From Hymenopus coronatus (lineage: Eukaryota; Arthropoda; Insecta; Mantodea; Hymenopodidae): a stretch of DNA of 64,000 bases. The notes beneath the pieces were generated by a model that saw only the letters and a list, made by a program, of their open reading frames with translations, made no database searches and was not told the DNA's origin. The stretch's first letter is position 1. Each line of letters starts with the position of its first letter. Shown here in pieces: positions 9,714 through 20,852 of this stretch. Where the stretch lies: positions 65,956,501 through 66,020,500 of the forward strand of contig CM060899.1 of assembly GCA_030762935.1 (NCBI GenBank). The letters run 5' to 3'. A program made the position numbers and the translations under genes.

Positions 9714-10154
9714 TTAGGACATATTGATGTCCCCTCGTAGCTCAGTGCAGAATATCCAAGTTTGAAGCCATAAGACGGTAACTTTGGGATGTTTATTGTT
9801 TGGCCAGGAATGGCATTTTGTTGAAGGTATGTGAAGACATGTATGTGTTCTTGGGGGTAGTAAATCGTGTTAGTGTAGTGTCTGGTCGGCGGTATGTCCG
9901 CGGTGGGGCAGGGGGCAGTCTAGATGAAATCGATTTGGGAAGCCTGAACCCGACATGGGCCACACACTACTAGACATGGAACTTCTATCATACGCCAATG
10001 CACTCGTAACACCTCCCATTCTTCGTTTAAGGAACAAAACCACCGAAACTTTGACTACGGTCGATGAAAATATCGAATATTTAAGTAAATGGTTGGTTAC
10101 AGGAACTGTTGTATTCCACCCAAATTTCAATATCGAGACTTCCCACAAAATTTG
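9714..10154. other. Unassigned sequence, mixed
   Basis: A tRNA box A-like CGTAGCTCAGTGCAGAA occurs at about 9732, without a matching box B. A short H-like piece (TGTTGTATTCCACCC) lies at about 10107-10150. Between them, overlapping frames of 71 and 92 codons on opposite strands show no motif I recognise. Confidence 0.35.
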
Positions 10155-10481
10155 TTTTTACTTTCTCTAGCCTCATATATACAATGTACATAGGGATGGA
10201 GAAAATATTGCATTCCACCCGAAAATTCGATACAGAAATTGCACCGGAATACATGTTTTGAGTCCCCCTGAATCCAAAAAAAAAAGCATTTTCACAAAAA
10301 AGTCCGGGTGAGTGTGTATAGACAGCATTGGTATTTAAGTTTGGCATCTCCCAAAGAAGCGACATGAAGATTTTCAATAAAATCCCCCATCCCCAACTAC
10401 CCTTTACATTAAACTATTTTCAAAAAAAATTTAATTTTATAAAAATAGCTCTAACGATTTTGATTAAAATATCGTATATTA
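10155..10481 (-). repeat. H-repeat fragment, palindrome-side half
   Basis: Runs from TTTTTACTTTCTCTAGCCTC to AAAATATCGTATATTAA and then stops. The next copy begins immediately in the opposite orientation, so the two form a head-to-head inverted pair. Confidence 0.8.
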
Positions 10482-11313
10482 ATAAATCTCTACATCCCTG
10501 CAACAAATTATTGTTAAAAAGCTTATGCTTCTATTTACTTCGTACTAATCGAGAAAAAATTAGCATAAATAAGCTTATTACTCATAAGTAGAAGCGAAAC
10601 GAGGGAGTACCATAGGTTAAAGTGATATTCAAAAGCTGGTTGCTATGTGACTGAAGTTCCTTTGTTTATATGGGCAGGAGTTGACAAATTCCCATATGAG
10701 AAAAGTGTGTTTTTCATAGCTGAAACCAATTACAAGGAATATCTAAAAATCGATCAATTCCACGAAAACATGTATATAACATAAATTGTGTGTTTTAGCG
10801 TGATCTACACTTTCTTTTAAATAAGTTTTTGACTATCTCTACGGTTTGCCAGTTATGCAAATTTCAGTAAAATTCATCCAGAATAAAGTAGTCTTCAGAG
10901 GCCATTTTCAGAAAATTGAAGTTATACATTTTATTTTTCAGATATATATATATTTAATAAACGATACTTTAATCAAAATCGTTTGGGTCATTTTTTAGAA
11001 AATCAAAATTTCCAAAATGTTTCCATGTTAAGGGTAGTTGGGGGTGGGGGAACTTTCTTGGAAATCTTCCTTTCACATATTTGGAAGATACTGAACTTAA
11101 ATACCTAGTTTGGCATTTAACGAACTTTTTGTTTTTGAGCTACGCTGCCCACGGTGACACACACACACACTGACATTTTTCTAGAAATGCTTTTTTTGTG
11201 TTCATTGTGTCCTATAACATGTCTTTCCAGTGAAATCTCGGTATTGATTTTTTGGGTGCATTAAAATACCTTCTCTATACAATATGTACGTAGTACGTAT
11301 AGAGAAAGTAAAA
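10482..11313 (+). repeat. H-repeat copy lacking its first ~30 bp
   Basis: Starts at CTACATCCCTGCAACAAATT, runs through a CA tract (about 11157-11171) and ends with CTATACAATATGTACGTAG...GTATAGAGAAAGTAAAA. The initial TCTGATGTG block was lost at the junction with the preceding inverted fragment. Confidence 0.85.
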
Positions 11314-11489
11314 ACGGAGTTATGCAGAACAAAAGCAGCAATGCAAGATGAAAAGGCTAGAAAGGCAGCAGCAGAGGAGAGAAAAAGTATAGCCGAGTGT
11401 TCAATCTACCAACCTTGTGAAGTTTGATATGAGTCATGCATTCAAATCTTTCCTTGAGTTCTCACTATTGATATTTTCAGCATTTTTCT

Positions 11490-11865
11490 TCCCGTAAAAT
11501 GCTCCCTGCAGAGCAGTTTTCTGCTACACAAACAACATTTTGTGTACATATTCACAGAGTTACAATAAATAATAATTGCTCTAAGGTTTACTGTCAGATG
11601 AATTTAAGCATATGCTTTCAATTTTCAAACAAAATAATTATATTTTTATGAGACTCATAACTTCAAAAATCGTTGGGGCCTAAATCAAAGAAGATACAGA
11701 AAAACCTGGGGCAATTTAAAAAAATATATGTATTGTAAACCTAAGATTAAAATATTAGACTAAAATTTTAATTTGTTTTTGTCACAAAGGACTTTTTACT
11801 GACGTGACAAAAACATAAAACAAATTGGACTATAACCTCCAAACTAGTTGGGCAAAATGGATGAA
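11490..11865 (+). repeat. Direct repeat DR, copy 1
   Basis: About 375 bp repeated in the same orientation at 12655-13010. Shared blocks include AAATGCTCCCTGCAGAGCA, TTTAAGCATATGCTTTCAAT, ATATTAGACTAAAATTTTAA and GGGCAAAATGGATGAA. It has no coding content. The two copies bracket one H-repeat. The segment 11314-11489 before it is unassigned. Confidence 0.75.
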
Positions 11866-12654
11866 TTTCACCGGAAATACGTGTTTTAGGGTCTTCTGTA
11901 TAAAAAAAAATCATTTTCACAAAAACGTCCCTGTGTGTACATGTGTCCATGTGACTGTGAACAGGAAAACTCAAAAACGAAAAGTAGATAAAATACCAAA
12001 CTTGGTATTTAAGTTAGTATCTTCCAGGGATGCAACATGAAGATTTTGAGAAAAATCCCCCCATCCTCAAACAACACTTTACATGTAACGTTTTTCGAGA
12101 ATTTCGATTTTCTCAAAAATGGCTAACGATTTTGATTAAAATATCATATATTAAAGATATTTACCCGATAAATAAAATGAATATTTTGAATTTTCTGGGA
12201 ATAGCCTCTGAAGACTATTTTATTCTGGACGAATTTTACGATTTTTGCATAACTGCTAAACCATAAGAGATGGTAAAAAACCTGCCACACAAAAAATGTA
12301 GAGCACTTTAAAACAAAGAATTTATGTTACATGCATTTTTACATGGAGTTGGTCGTTTTTGAGATATTCCTTGTTTTTGGTTACAGCTTTAAAATATTTT
12401 GCTTTTTTCACAAAGGAATTTGTCAACTCCTGTCCATACAAAGGAGTTTCAGTCACATATCAACCAATTTTGACTATCACTTTAACTTATGGTACTCCCT
12501 TATTTTGCTTCTACTTACAAGCAAGCAAGTAATAAGAATATTTCTGCTAATTTTTTCGATTAGCATTAAGTAAATAGAACAATAAGATTTTTATCAAAAA
12601 CATGTTAAGCAGAGATGTAGATAAAGTCATGGGAGGGGAACGCATCAGATTTTT
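11862..12654 (-). repeat. H-repeat lacking its palindromic end
   Basis: Begins abruptly at TTTCACCGGAAATACGTG, about 70 bp inside the normal palindromic end, and runs to AACGCATCAGATTTTTC. It lies exactly between the two DR copies; the junction GATGAATTTCACCGG merges both sequences. Confidence 0.85.
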
Positions 12655-13010
12655 CTTACTGTAAAATACTACCTGCAGAGCAATTTTTGTGTTATATAAA
12701 TTAAACTTTGTGTAGAGTGAATAACAATTTCTAGTTTAACTGTCAGATGTATTTAAGCATATGCTTTCAATTTTCAATCAAAAACTTATAAGTTTAAAAA
12801 TTGTTGGAGCCTAAACCAAAGAATGCGCAGACAAATTTATGGCAATTTAAAACAATTAGATATATTGTAAACCTGAGGTTAAAATATTAGACCAGAATGT
12901 TAATTTTTTTTTGTAAGGAATTTTTGTGACGTGACAAAACAAACAAATTTGACCATAACCTCGAAACCAGTTGAGCAAAATGGATGAAATTTTGACGGTA
13001 ACTTATTGCA
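12655..13010 (+). repeat. Direct repeat DR, copy 2
   Basis: Second copy of the repeat at 11490-11865, with moderate divergence and small indels. At its end, GAGCAAAATGGATGAAATTT continues into sequence absent from copy 1, where the H element takes over. Confidence 0.75.
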
Positions 13011-13536
13011 TTTTATTACATCTGTGGCATAAATTTCATTATTAGTTCGGAACTTCAAACTTTTTGTTATACATAACCTCAAAAAGAAGCAGGTTTCTTA
13101 GGAATGTAAGTAGAGAAGGCCATTTGATATCAGCACACAAAGTATAGAATAATTTAGCTGCTGCTTATGGTAACATATGATAAGCTACGGAACACTTTTA
13201 ATGTAAATACGCCACTGCAATGAGTGACAGATCAAGATGGAGGGAGTTAAACCAAGTTTATGTACACAACATTCCCTCGAGGACGTCGAGCTCTCGTATC
13301 GCTCTTTACAATCGATAAAGTGGTAATCTCGAAACGTCCGCCTGTGACGGTAATATGGCTTTTCTTCGATGCCATCTCCGTTCCTTAGTGAGAGTTCGCG
13401 CTTCTCGAGTAAGCATATCAGAAGCATAAAGGAACTTCGGGTCGAGGCGTCAACATCTAACATCCTTCATTGCTATGGACAGGTTGAGAATGTGTAGTGC
13501 ATGGAAATATGCCGATACTCTCGATCTTCTATAGTG
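13011..13536. other. Unassigned sequence, relatively GC-rich centre
   Basis: The part around 13255-13450 is visibly richer in G and C than its surroundings (GGACGTCGAGCTCTCG, CGAAACGTCCGCC). Frames of 92 and 85 codons on the reverse strand carry no recognisable motif. Confidence 0.35.
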
Positions 13537-13661
13537 TTTTACTTTCTCTACACATACTATGTGCATAGTGTATAGAGAAGGTATTTTATTGCACCCAAAA
13601 ATGCGATACCGTGATTTCACCAGAAATATACGAGTGTTTTTGAACGTCCTGAATAAAAAAA
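13537..13661 (-). repeat. H-repeat fragment, palindromic end only
   Basis: TTTTACTTTCTCTACACATACTATG with the palindrome, then the CACCAGAAATATACG block. It stops where the next copy begins in opposite orientation. Confidence 0.8.
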
Positions 13662-14440
13662 TCTGATGTGTTACACTCACATGACTTTCTCTACATCTCA
13701 GCAACAATATTCTTAAAAAGCTTATACTTCTATTAACTTCATGTTAATCAGACTAAAATAGCAGAAATAGTCTTATTACTTGGTACCTTGTTGCTGTTTG
13801 CTTTGTTCCTTGCTGGTTGCTATGTCACTGAAGCTCCTTTATTTATATGGAAGCAGTTGACAAATTCCTATATGAGAAATATATAAGTTTTCATAGCAGA
13901 AACCAAAAATGTATATAACATAAATTGTTGTTTTAACGTGCTCTGCATTTTTCATGCAGAAAGATTTTGTCCATCTCTTACGGTTTAGCAGTTATCCAAA
14001 ATTCCGTAAAATTCCTCCAGAATAAAGTAGTCGTCAGAGGCTATTCCCAGAAAATTCAAGATATACATTTTATTTGTCAGGTAAATATCTTTAATATAGG
14101 ATATTTTAATCAAAATCGTTAGAGCCATTTTTGAGAAAATCAACAATTTCGAAAAAAGTTCCTTGTAAAGGGTAGTTTGGGGTGGGGGGATTCTTTTCAA
14201 AATCCTCGTGTCGCAACCCTGGAATATACTAAACTTAAATACCAAGTTTGGTATTTTACCGACTTTTCGTTTTTGAGTTATCGTGTTCACAGACACACGA
14301 ACACAGACGGACTTTTTTGTGAAAATGCTTTTTTTGGATAAAGGGGACCCTAAAATATATATTTCCGTTGAAATCTCGGTATCGAATTTTTGGTGGAGTG
14401 CAATACCTCCTCTATACACTATGTGCATAGTGTATAAAGG
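13662..14440 (+). repeat. H-repeat, full-length copy with longest open frame
   Basis: Starts TCTGATGTGTTACACTCAC and ends in the palindrome CTATACACTATGTGCATAG. Its reverse strand is open for 153 codons across the whole palindrome-side half, the longest such frame in the family here. The same frame is partly open in other copies. I do not annotate it as a gene. Confidence 0.85.
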
Positions 14441-14565
14441 GTGCACTCAATTGCACACAAAAATTCGATGCTGAGATTTCACCAGAAATATATGTTATTT
14501 GTTTCGGATTTAAAAAAACTAAAAGATTTGACTGTCGTTTAAGCCTAGTGTATTCCCTAAATAAT
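14441..14565 (-). repeat. H-repeat fragments preceding a LINE insertion
   Basis: 14441-14510 holds the CAAAAATTCGATGCTGAGAT and CACCAGAAATATATG blocks. 14510-14565 holds a distant second-subfamily block, GATTTGACTGTCGTTTAAGC. The latter continues at 15391 beyond the LINE, so the LINE inserted into an already deleted H copy. Confidence 0.65.
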
Positions 14566-15390
14566 TGCGCAATGCACAGAGAAGGTGTCATTAGAAGTAC
14601 AGTCTGGGCTGAAATCGGAGTGGAGTATGGAGCAATACATCAAAACAGGTACCAAACTCAATAGAGAGGGGCTCGCGTGGATTAGACTAGGAGCATGGAG
14701 GAGAATGGTACGAGAATCTGTCCCATTTGCGAGGAGGAAGAGTCGTGGACTCACATCTTGGCAAGATGTGGAGGTACGGAGGAATGGCGGGAAAAATATT
14801 TGCCGCGATTTTTTACCACTGCGAATGTAGGGATAGAAGCATGTTGGACGCTACTGGCAGGCACGGAAAACATGGACGGGCTAGGTAAATTTATACTTAA
14901 GGCAAGACAGCTGAGATCTGAGGAGGCTGCCAATAGAGAAGGGGGGGGGATAAGATCAACTAAACAAAAGTGACTACAATGTTCTACATACATGTATATT
15001 ATATCAGACTTAGGTCACTGTTGTGCTAGGGTTGTATATATTATGTGTATATATGTCTTTTAAGTGTAATTATCTATGATAAGAGGGTGCATTTATGGAG
15101 GTGTACTCTGTGCTGTAAATTTAAATTGGTATATTTGAATATCTTTGTATCTTTATTTTCGGATTCACTCTTAATTTTTATTGTTGTTCAATATTGCTTT
15201 TGACTGTGTATTTCCTTTGTCTTTTTATTTTCGTGTTTACTCTTTTAATTCTTTGTTGTGGTTGTTGTTTTAATATTGCTTGTAATGTGTATTACAAAAG
15301 CACGTACGGTCTGTGGACCCGTGCGACTGTTGAAATTCTATGTATGATATTGCTATATTAATAAATACACTTATTCATTCATTCATATAT
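14566..15390 (+). mobile_element. LINE-A, 5'-truncated non-LTR retrotransposon
   Basis: Contains the last part of the open reading frame (see the pseudogene entry), a 3' untranslated region with two units of a roughly 72-bp tandem repeat (about 15150-15295), and an end AATAAATACACTTATTCATT with an ATTC-type tail. The opposite-orientation sequence at 57971-58118 and the copy at 53172-54190 are the same family. The 5' truncation is the usual outcome of incomplete target-primed reverse transcription. Confidence 0.8.
14585..14973 (+). pseudogene. LINE-A reverse transcriptase C-terminus
   Basis: Two frames are needed: SGLKSEWSMEQYIKTGTKLN up to GAWRR, then from 14695 MEENGTRICPICEEEESWTH onward. 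CPICEEEESWTHILARC is a CCHC zinc knuckle (CX2CX7HX4C), typical of the C-terminus of several insect LINE clades. Compared with the copy at 53172, about 15 bp between the two frames is missing here, which explains the shift. The reverse transcriptase and endonuclease domains are absent because of 5' truncation. Confidence 0.7.
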
Positions 15391-15504
15391 TCCTTCTACT
15401 TGCAAGGAAGCAAGTAATTAAGATAATTTATGCTAATAAGCTGATTAACAATAATTTATGACAGTGATTCAGAAAAAAACATGTGAATGGGACACATCAG
15501 ATTT
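15391..15504 (-). repeat. H-repeat end piece after LINE-A
   Basis: TTCCTTCTACTTGCAAGGAA through CATGTGAATGGGACACATCAG: the TCTGATGTG end of the copy split by LINE-A. Confidence 0.75.
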
Positions 15505-16220
15505 AAAGTTCCGTGTGTCTATGAGCACGGTACTCAAAAACGAAAATTCGGAAAAGTGCCAAACTTGATATATAGGTTTAGCATCTTGCAAGAATGAGAA
15601 GCGAAGATTTTGAGGATAATCCCCCACCCCTAAAATACTCTGTACTGGAAAAAATTTAGAATATTTTGATTCTCTCAAAAATGGTTCCAACCATTTTGAT
15701 TAAAATACCGTACATTAAAGGTATTTACATCACATCTTTAATTTTCTAGGAATAGCATCTGAAGAGCTCTCCATTCTGCACAAATTTTACTGAATTTTGT
15801 ATAACTGGTAAAACGTAACATATAGAGAAATCTTAGTACACAAAATATGGAGAGCTCGTTAAAAACGATTTATACCATTGATTTTTTTTTGTAGAGTTGT
15901 TATTGGTTTTATTTCTTAAGTACTTAAAACTTTTCTCATATGAGATTTTTCCAACTGATAATCAAGCAAAAAAAATAAATAAATAAATAAAACAAAACAA
16001 GCGGATTTTCAACCCCATTACAACCAAATTTTAAAAGATTTGACTACTGGCTTATCCTAGTGTATTCCTTTATTTCACCTCTACTTACAAAGAAGCAAGT
16101 TATAACACAAATTTCGCTAATGTTTATCTCGACTATTACGAAGTAGATAGTAGGATAAGATTTTTAACAATAATTTGTTACAGATATGTAGAGAAATCCA
16201 TGTGACTGAAACATATACCA
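15505..16220 (-). repeat. H-repeat, second subfamily, lacking the palindrome
   Basis: Starts at TTCCGTGTGTCTATGAGCAC and ends CATGTGACTGAAACATATACC. It abuts the end of the previous copy, in tandem orientation. A TAAA simple repeat lies at about 15975-15992. Confidence 0.8.
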
Positions 16221-16485
16221 TTTTATCAGTTTGCTGAAGAATTGCCATTTGTTCTTTATTTTAGTGGGTTTTAGTATTGCTGCAGTTAAATGTTCGTTTT
16301 ATGTTTGTTATACATTCATTCAAATAAATGAGATTTCACAGAGAGAATTTAAAATATATATTTTATTTCTCATGTCAAAACGTTAAATGTGTGACATTTT
16401 AATTAAAATCGTTAGAACTACACAGTACGTTCTGTTTGTACATACACATATTTGAAACGATACAAATAGTAACACATGTAAAAAC
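16221..16485. other. Mostly unassigned, with one H fragment
   Basis: A + strand H piece is visible at about 16335-16420 (TTTATTTCTCATGTCAAAAC, TTTTAATTAAAATCGTTAGA). The rest is not recognised. Confidence 0.4.
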
Positions 16486-17019
16486 TCTGACACTCCATTC
16501 ACATGACTTTCTCTATCTGTTCCACCAACAAAATATTCTTTTGCCTACTACATGCTAATCGAGATAAATATTAGCAGAAACAGTCTTATTACTTAGTTCA
16601 TTATAAGTAAAAGGGAAATAGGGAAGTACACTAGGCTGAAGTGATGGTCAAATCTTTTTAAAAGTTATGTGATTAAAATCCGTTTCTTTCCATGACCAGG
16701 AGTTGACAAATTCTCATATAAAATTCTCATTTTTGGGTACTAAACATTTTTCTAAAAGTTACCGTTTTTCAGTTATACAAAGTTCTACAAAATTCATCCA
16801 GAATGAAGAGTTATTTAGAGACTCTCTCCAGAAAATTAAAGATATATACATATATTATTTTTGTGTGAAGTTCTTTAGTATATGGAATTTTAATCAAAAT
16901 CGTTAGAGCTACTTTTAAGAAGATCAAAATTTTCAAAAAGTACCAGGTTTTTCGTTTTTGAGTTATCGTGTTCACAGACACATACCCATACACGGGAACT
17001 TTTTTCTAAAAAGCTTTTT
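16486..17019 (+). repeat. H-repeat copy missing its palindromic end
   Basis: Starts TCTGACACTCCATTCACATG. A deletion joins TCAAAATTTTCAAAAAG directly to ACCAGGTTTTTCG. It stops at the start of an oppositely oriented copy. Confidence 0.8.
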
Positions 17020-17772
17020 ATTACTTTCTCTACATGTACCATGTACATCATGTATAGAAAATGTATTGTATTGCACCCAAAAACTAGATACCGAGATTTC
17101 ACCGGAAATATATATTTTGGGTCCCCCTGAAACCAAAAGAAGCATTTTTGGAAAAACGTCCGTGTGTGCGCGTGTGTGTGTCTGTGGACAACATAGCTCA
17201 AAAACGAAAAGACCGTTCAACAACAAACTTGGTGTCTTCCAAGGATGCGACACAAAGATTTTCAACAAAATCCCCCCACCCCCAACTACACATTACATAG
17301 AACTTTTTGAAATTTCTGATTTTCTTAAAAATGGCTCTAATGATTTTGATTAAAATATCATATATTAAAGATATTTACATGACAAATAAAACGTATATCT
17401 TGAATTTTCTGTGCATAGCCTTTGAAGACTACTTTATTCTGGATCAATTTTACGGAATTTTTCATCACTGCTAAACCGTAAGAGATGGACAAATATTTAC
17501 AAGAAAAAAATGTAGAGAATATCAAACACACAATTTATGTTAATTATATTTTTTTCGTGTTGTTGATCGTTTTTTAGATATCCCTGTTTTTGGTTTCAAC
17601 TTTGAAAAAGTTGTATTTTTCTCATACAGGAATTTGTCATTTCCTGTCCATACACACAGAGGAGCTTCAGTCACATGATTAGCATGAAGTAAATAGAAGC
17701 ATAAGCTTTTTAACAATACTTTGTTACAGAGATGCAGAGAAAGTAAAGTGAATGGAACACATCAGATTTTTT
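17020..17772 (-). repeat. H-repeat, nearly full copy with internal deletion
   Basis: Palindrome CATGTACCATGTACATCATG to ACACATCAGATTTTTTT. About 100 bp is missing between CTTCAGTCACATGA and TTAGCATGAAG. Confidence 0.85.
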
Positions 17773-17893
17773 TATACAGGGGACTCTTAAACATCTCTTT
17801 CCGGTGAAATCTTGATAACGAACTTTTGGGTGAATGCAATAACTTCTCTATACACTATGTACATAGTACATGTAGAGAAATTAAAAAGTGAAT
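17773..17893 (+). repeat. H-repeat fragment, palindromic end
   Basis: CAGGGGACTCTTAAACAT to CTATACACTATGTACATAG and TGTAGAGAAATTAAAA. Together with the two neighbouring copies it forms a + / - / + stack in which the middle copy may have inserted into the outer two (16486-17019 and 17773-17893 could be one split element). Confidence 0.8.
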
Positions 17894-18377
17894 TCTCGAT
17901 GTGAACAAATTCAAGGCTTTTGTAAATTATATCGACAAAGCCTTCTTATACACTCTTTTGTTAATGAATTTTGCAATAGATTCTTTACTTGAAGTAGCAC
18001 ATGTCTTGAGTGTTACGTATTTCAAAAATGTTTTTATTGTTAAAGGGAAATAGAAGTGAGAGGCATTATAAACAGGTCACGTGAAAGATGAAGACAGACC
18101 TGTTCGGGCACGCCCCAAATGGGTCGATATCAGGAAGTGACGTTACTGACCGTGAAAAGAACCCTTCATCTCTCCTTCCCTCTTAGGGAATTGTGTTTTG
18201 TTATTGCCTTATTAAAGGGTGTCGGAATGTCCCATCTTGCCAATGTTAAACTTTGAACCATTATCTCAGCAACTATTTAAAATAGTGAGTTAGTTTTTTC
18301 AAGATATACTCAGCAATAGCTTTACTGTTCATTAATGAAAAATAAAATACATCTGTTTATTTGAAGGAAAGGTATGG
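17894..18377. other. Unassigned, partly shared with 25555-25656
   Basis: The last part, about 18230-18330 (GTTAAACTTTGAACCATTAT, TCTCAGCAACTATTTAA, CAAGATATACTCAGCAA), is repeated at 25555-25656. The rest includes a relatively GC-rich piece near 18090-18180 without recognisable coding. Confidence 0.4.
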
Positions 18378-19268
18378 TTTTTACTTTCTCTATACGAACT
18401 ATGTATATAGTGTATAGAGAAGGTATTGCATTGCACTCAAAAACTCGATACCGAGATTTCACCGGAAATACATATTTTGAGACTCCCTGAATATAAAAAA
18501 ACATTTTTAGAAAAATGTCCGTGTGTGTGTCTGTCAGTCTGTGGGCAACATAGCGCAAAAATGAAAGAACCGTTAAAGCCCAAACTTGGTATTTAAGTTT
18601 GGTATCTTCCAAGGATGCGACACAAAGATTTTTAAGAAAATCCCCCCACTCCCAACTACCCTTTACATGGAACTTTTTTCGAAAATTTTTATTTTCCAAA
18701 CAATGGCTCTAACGATTGTGATTAAAATATCGTATACTAAAGATATTTACCTGACAAATAAAATGTGTATCTTCAATTTTCTGGGAACATCTTCTAAAGA
18801 CCTGTTTATTCTGGAGGAATTTTGCTTAATTTAGCATAACTAGTGTAAACCGTAAGAGATAGACAAAAACTTACTATACAAAAAATGTAGGCGTTGTTAA
18901 AATACATAATTTACGTCATATACAATTTTTTCGTGGAGCTTACCGTTTTGAAGGTATTCATTGTTATTAGTTTCAGTTGTGAAGATATACTTTTCTCAGA
19001 CGGGAGTGTCCGTTTTTCTTCTGTTCTATCCTGGCCAAGAAAAGACGCCATTTGTAATGACAATCGCATAACGCCAGCTTTTAAAACATTTGTCTATCGA
19101 TTTAGCCTAGTGTATTTCCTTATTTTCTTCCTACTTAAAAGGAACTAAGTAATAAGAATATTGTGCTGAATACCTCGATTAACAAGGTGCAGAAAGAAGA
19201 ATAATCTTATGTAAGAAGTTTGTAGAACGGCTAGAGAAAGACATGTGAGTGTAACACATCAGATTTTT
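18378..19268 (-). repeat. H-repeat, full-length, chimeric subfamily
   Basis: Palindrome ACGAACTATGTATATAGTG; TCTGATGTG-side half of the second subfamily (CCTGTTTATTCTGGAGGAAT, GACAATCGCATAACGCCAG). Its end joins the next copy without spacer. Confidence 0.85.
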
Positions 19269-20126
19269 TTCTCTATACGAACTATGTATATAGTGTATAG
19301 AGAAGGTATTGCATTGCACCCAAAAATTCGATACCGAGATTTCACCGGAAATAAATGTTTTGAGACTCCCTGAATATAAACAAAAAAACGTTTTTAGAAA
19401 AATGTCCGTGTGTGTGTCTGTCTGTGGGCAGCATAGCGCAAAAATAAAAGAACCGTTAAAGCACAAACTTGGTATTTAAGTTTGGTATCTTCCAAGGATG
19501 CGACGCGAAGATTTTCAAGAAAATCCCCCCACTCCCAACTACCCTTTACATGGAACTTTTTTCGAAAATTTTCATTTTCCAAACAATGGCTCTAACGATT
19601 ATGATTAATATATCGTATATTAAAGATATTTACCTGACAAATAAAATGTATATCTTGAATTTTCTGGGAATAGCCCCTGAAGACCACTTTATTCTGAATG
19701 AATTTTAAGGAATTGTGCATAACTGCTAAACCGTAAGAGATGGGAGAGAACTCGCTGCACAGAAAATGTAGTTCACGATAAAAAACACAATTTCTGTCAT
19801 ATACATGTTTTTCGTGGAGTTGATCATTTTTAAGATATTCCTGGTTTTTCACTTTAGCTTTGAAAAATGTATACTTTTCTCATACAGGAATTACTTAACT
19901 CCTGTCCGTCCGTACAAACAAAGAAGCTTCAGTTACATAGCAACCAGCTTTTGGCTATCATTTTAACCTATGGGACTCCCTCATTTCGCTTCTACTTACA
20001 AGGAAGCAAGTAATAAGACTATTTCTGCCAATTAGATTGAAGTTAATAGAAGCATATGCTTTTTAACTACAATTTGATACAGAGATGTAGAGAAAGTCAT
20101 GTGAATGGAACATATCAGACTTTTTT
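19269..20126 (-). repeat. H-repeat, full-length, tandem partner
   Basis: Starts CTCTATACGAACTATGTATA, sharing the private palindrome variant of the copy immediately before it. Its other half is first-subfamily. The shared variant suggests the pair arose by local tandem transfer rather than two independent insertions. Confidence 0.85.
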
Positions 20127-20852
20127 AATAAAGCTCTTAAATTTCTATTGAAAAATTATGATTTTTAAATTTTAAACAAATAAATAATCCACATACTTGC
20201 AGATGTTCTAGTTGAAATAAAGCCTATTTAGGTGCAAATTTAAGGTAAAAAGTTGAGGCGTTAGTGTCAATGAGTTTCTGAGATAATGGGGCATTTGTAT
20301 TGACAATTTTACTTCTTCAGAAAATGCTTTCAATTTAACAAAAAATGTAACCTAATTTTTCAAACACAACTTCGCAGTACTTCAAAACTCTCACATGAAA
20401 GAAATATGAATTGAATAACAATGCTGCCAATAGCAAAAGTAAAATTTCCGATCAAAATAAAAAAAGGTCTGTCTAACACTATTATTTATAAAGTTGTTGC
20501 GTTTTACTAAATGAGTGTAACAAAATGTTGTAAAAACCTACTACGCAGGATTACTTTCTACAATAGTTTCAAACTATTTAAAATTAGCATACTTCTATGA
20601 AAATTATAACAAAAAGAGCTGCAGATTCGAAATATCCATATGTAATTAAAACATGTAAAAGGAAATATATTATGAAAATCACATTTCGACTCCCCTTAAA
20701 TTAATAATTATTTTAGAAATAAATAAAAACAAACAAAAAATCAAGAAATATTTGACAAATAATTTTATACTAAAATCAATTAATAATATAAAAATCAATG
20801 TAATAAATACATTGTACAGTAGGAGACTCATAATTAGCCATAAAGTTAAAAA
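20127..20852. other. Unassigned AT-rich sequence
   Basis: About 725 bp of very AT-rich DNA with no motif, no repeat shared with the window and only short frames of low complexity. Confidence 0.45.

Noticed and set aside
9955..10170. Coding exon around MGHTLLDMELLSYANALV
   Set aside because: The opposite strand is open too, it runs into an H fragment and no domain is recognised.
13985..14446. A 153-codon protein-coding gene
   Set aside because: It lies wholly within an H-repeat. The frame recurs with stops in other copies, has no recognised domain, and spans the microsatellite and palindrome.
16958..17353. A 131-codon gene across 16958-17353
   Set aside because: It crosses the junction of two oppositely oriented H copies and reads CA/TG microsatellite as coding; a chance frame.
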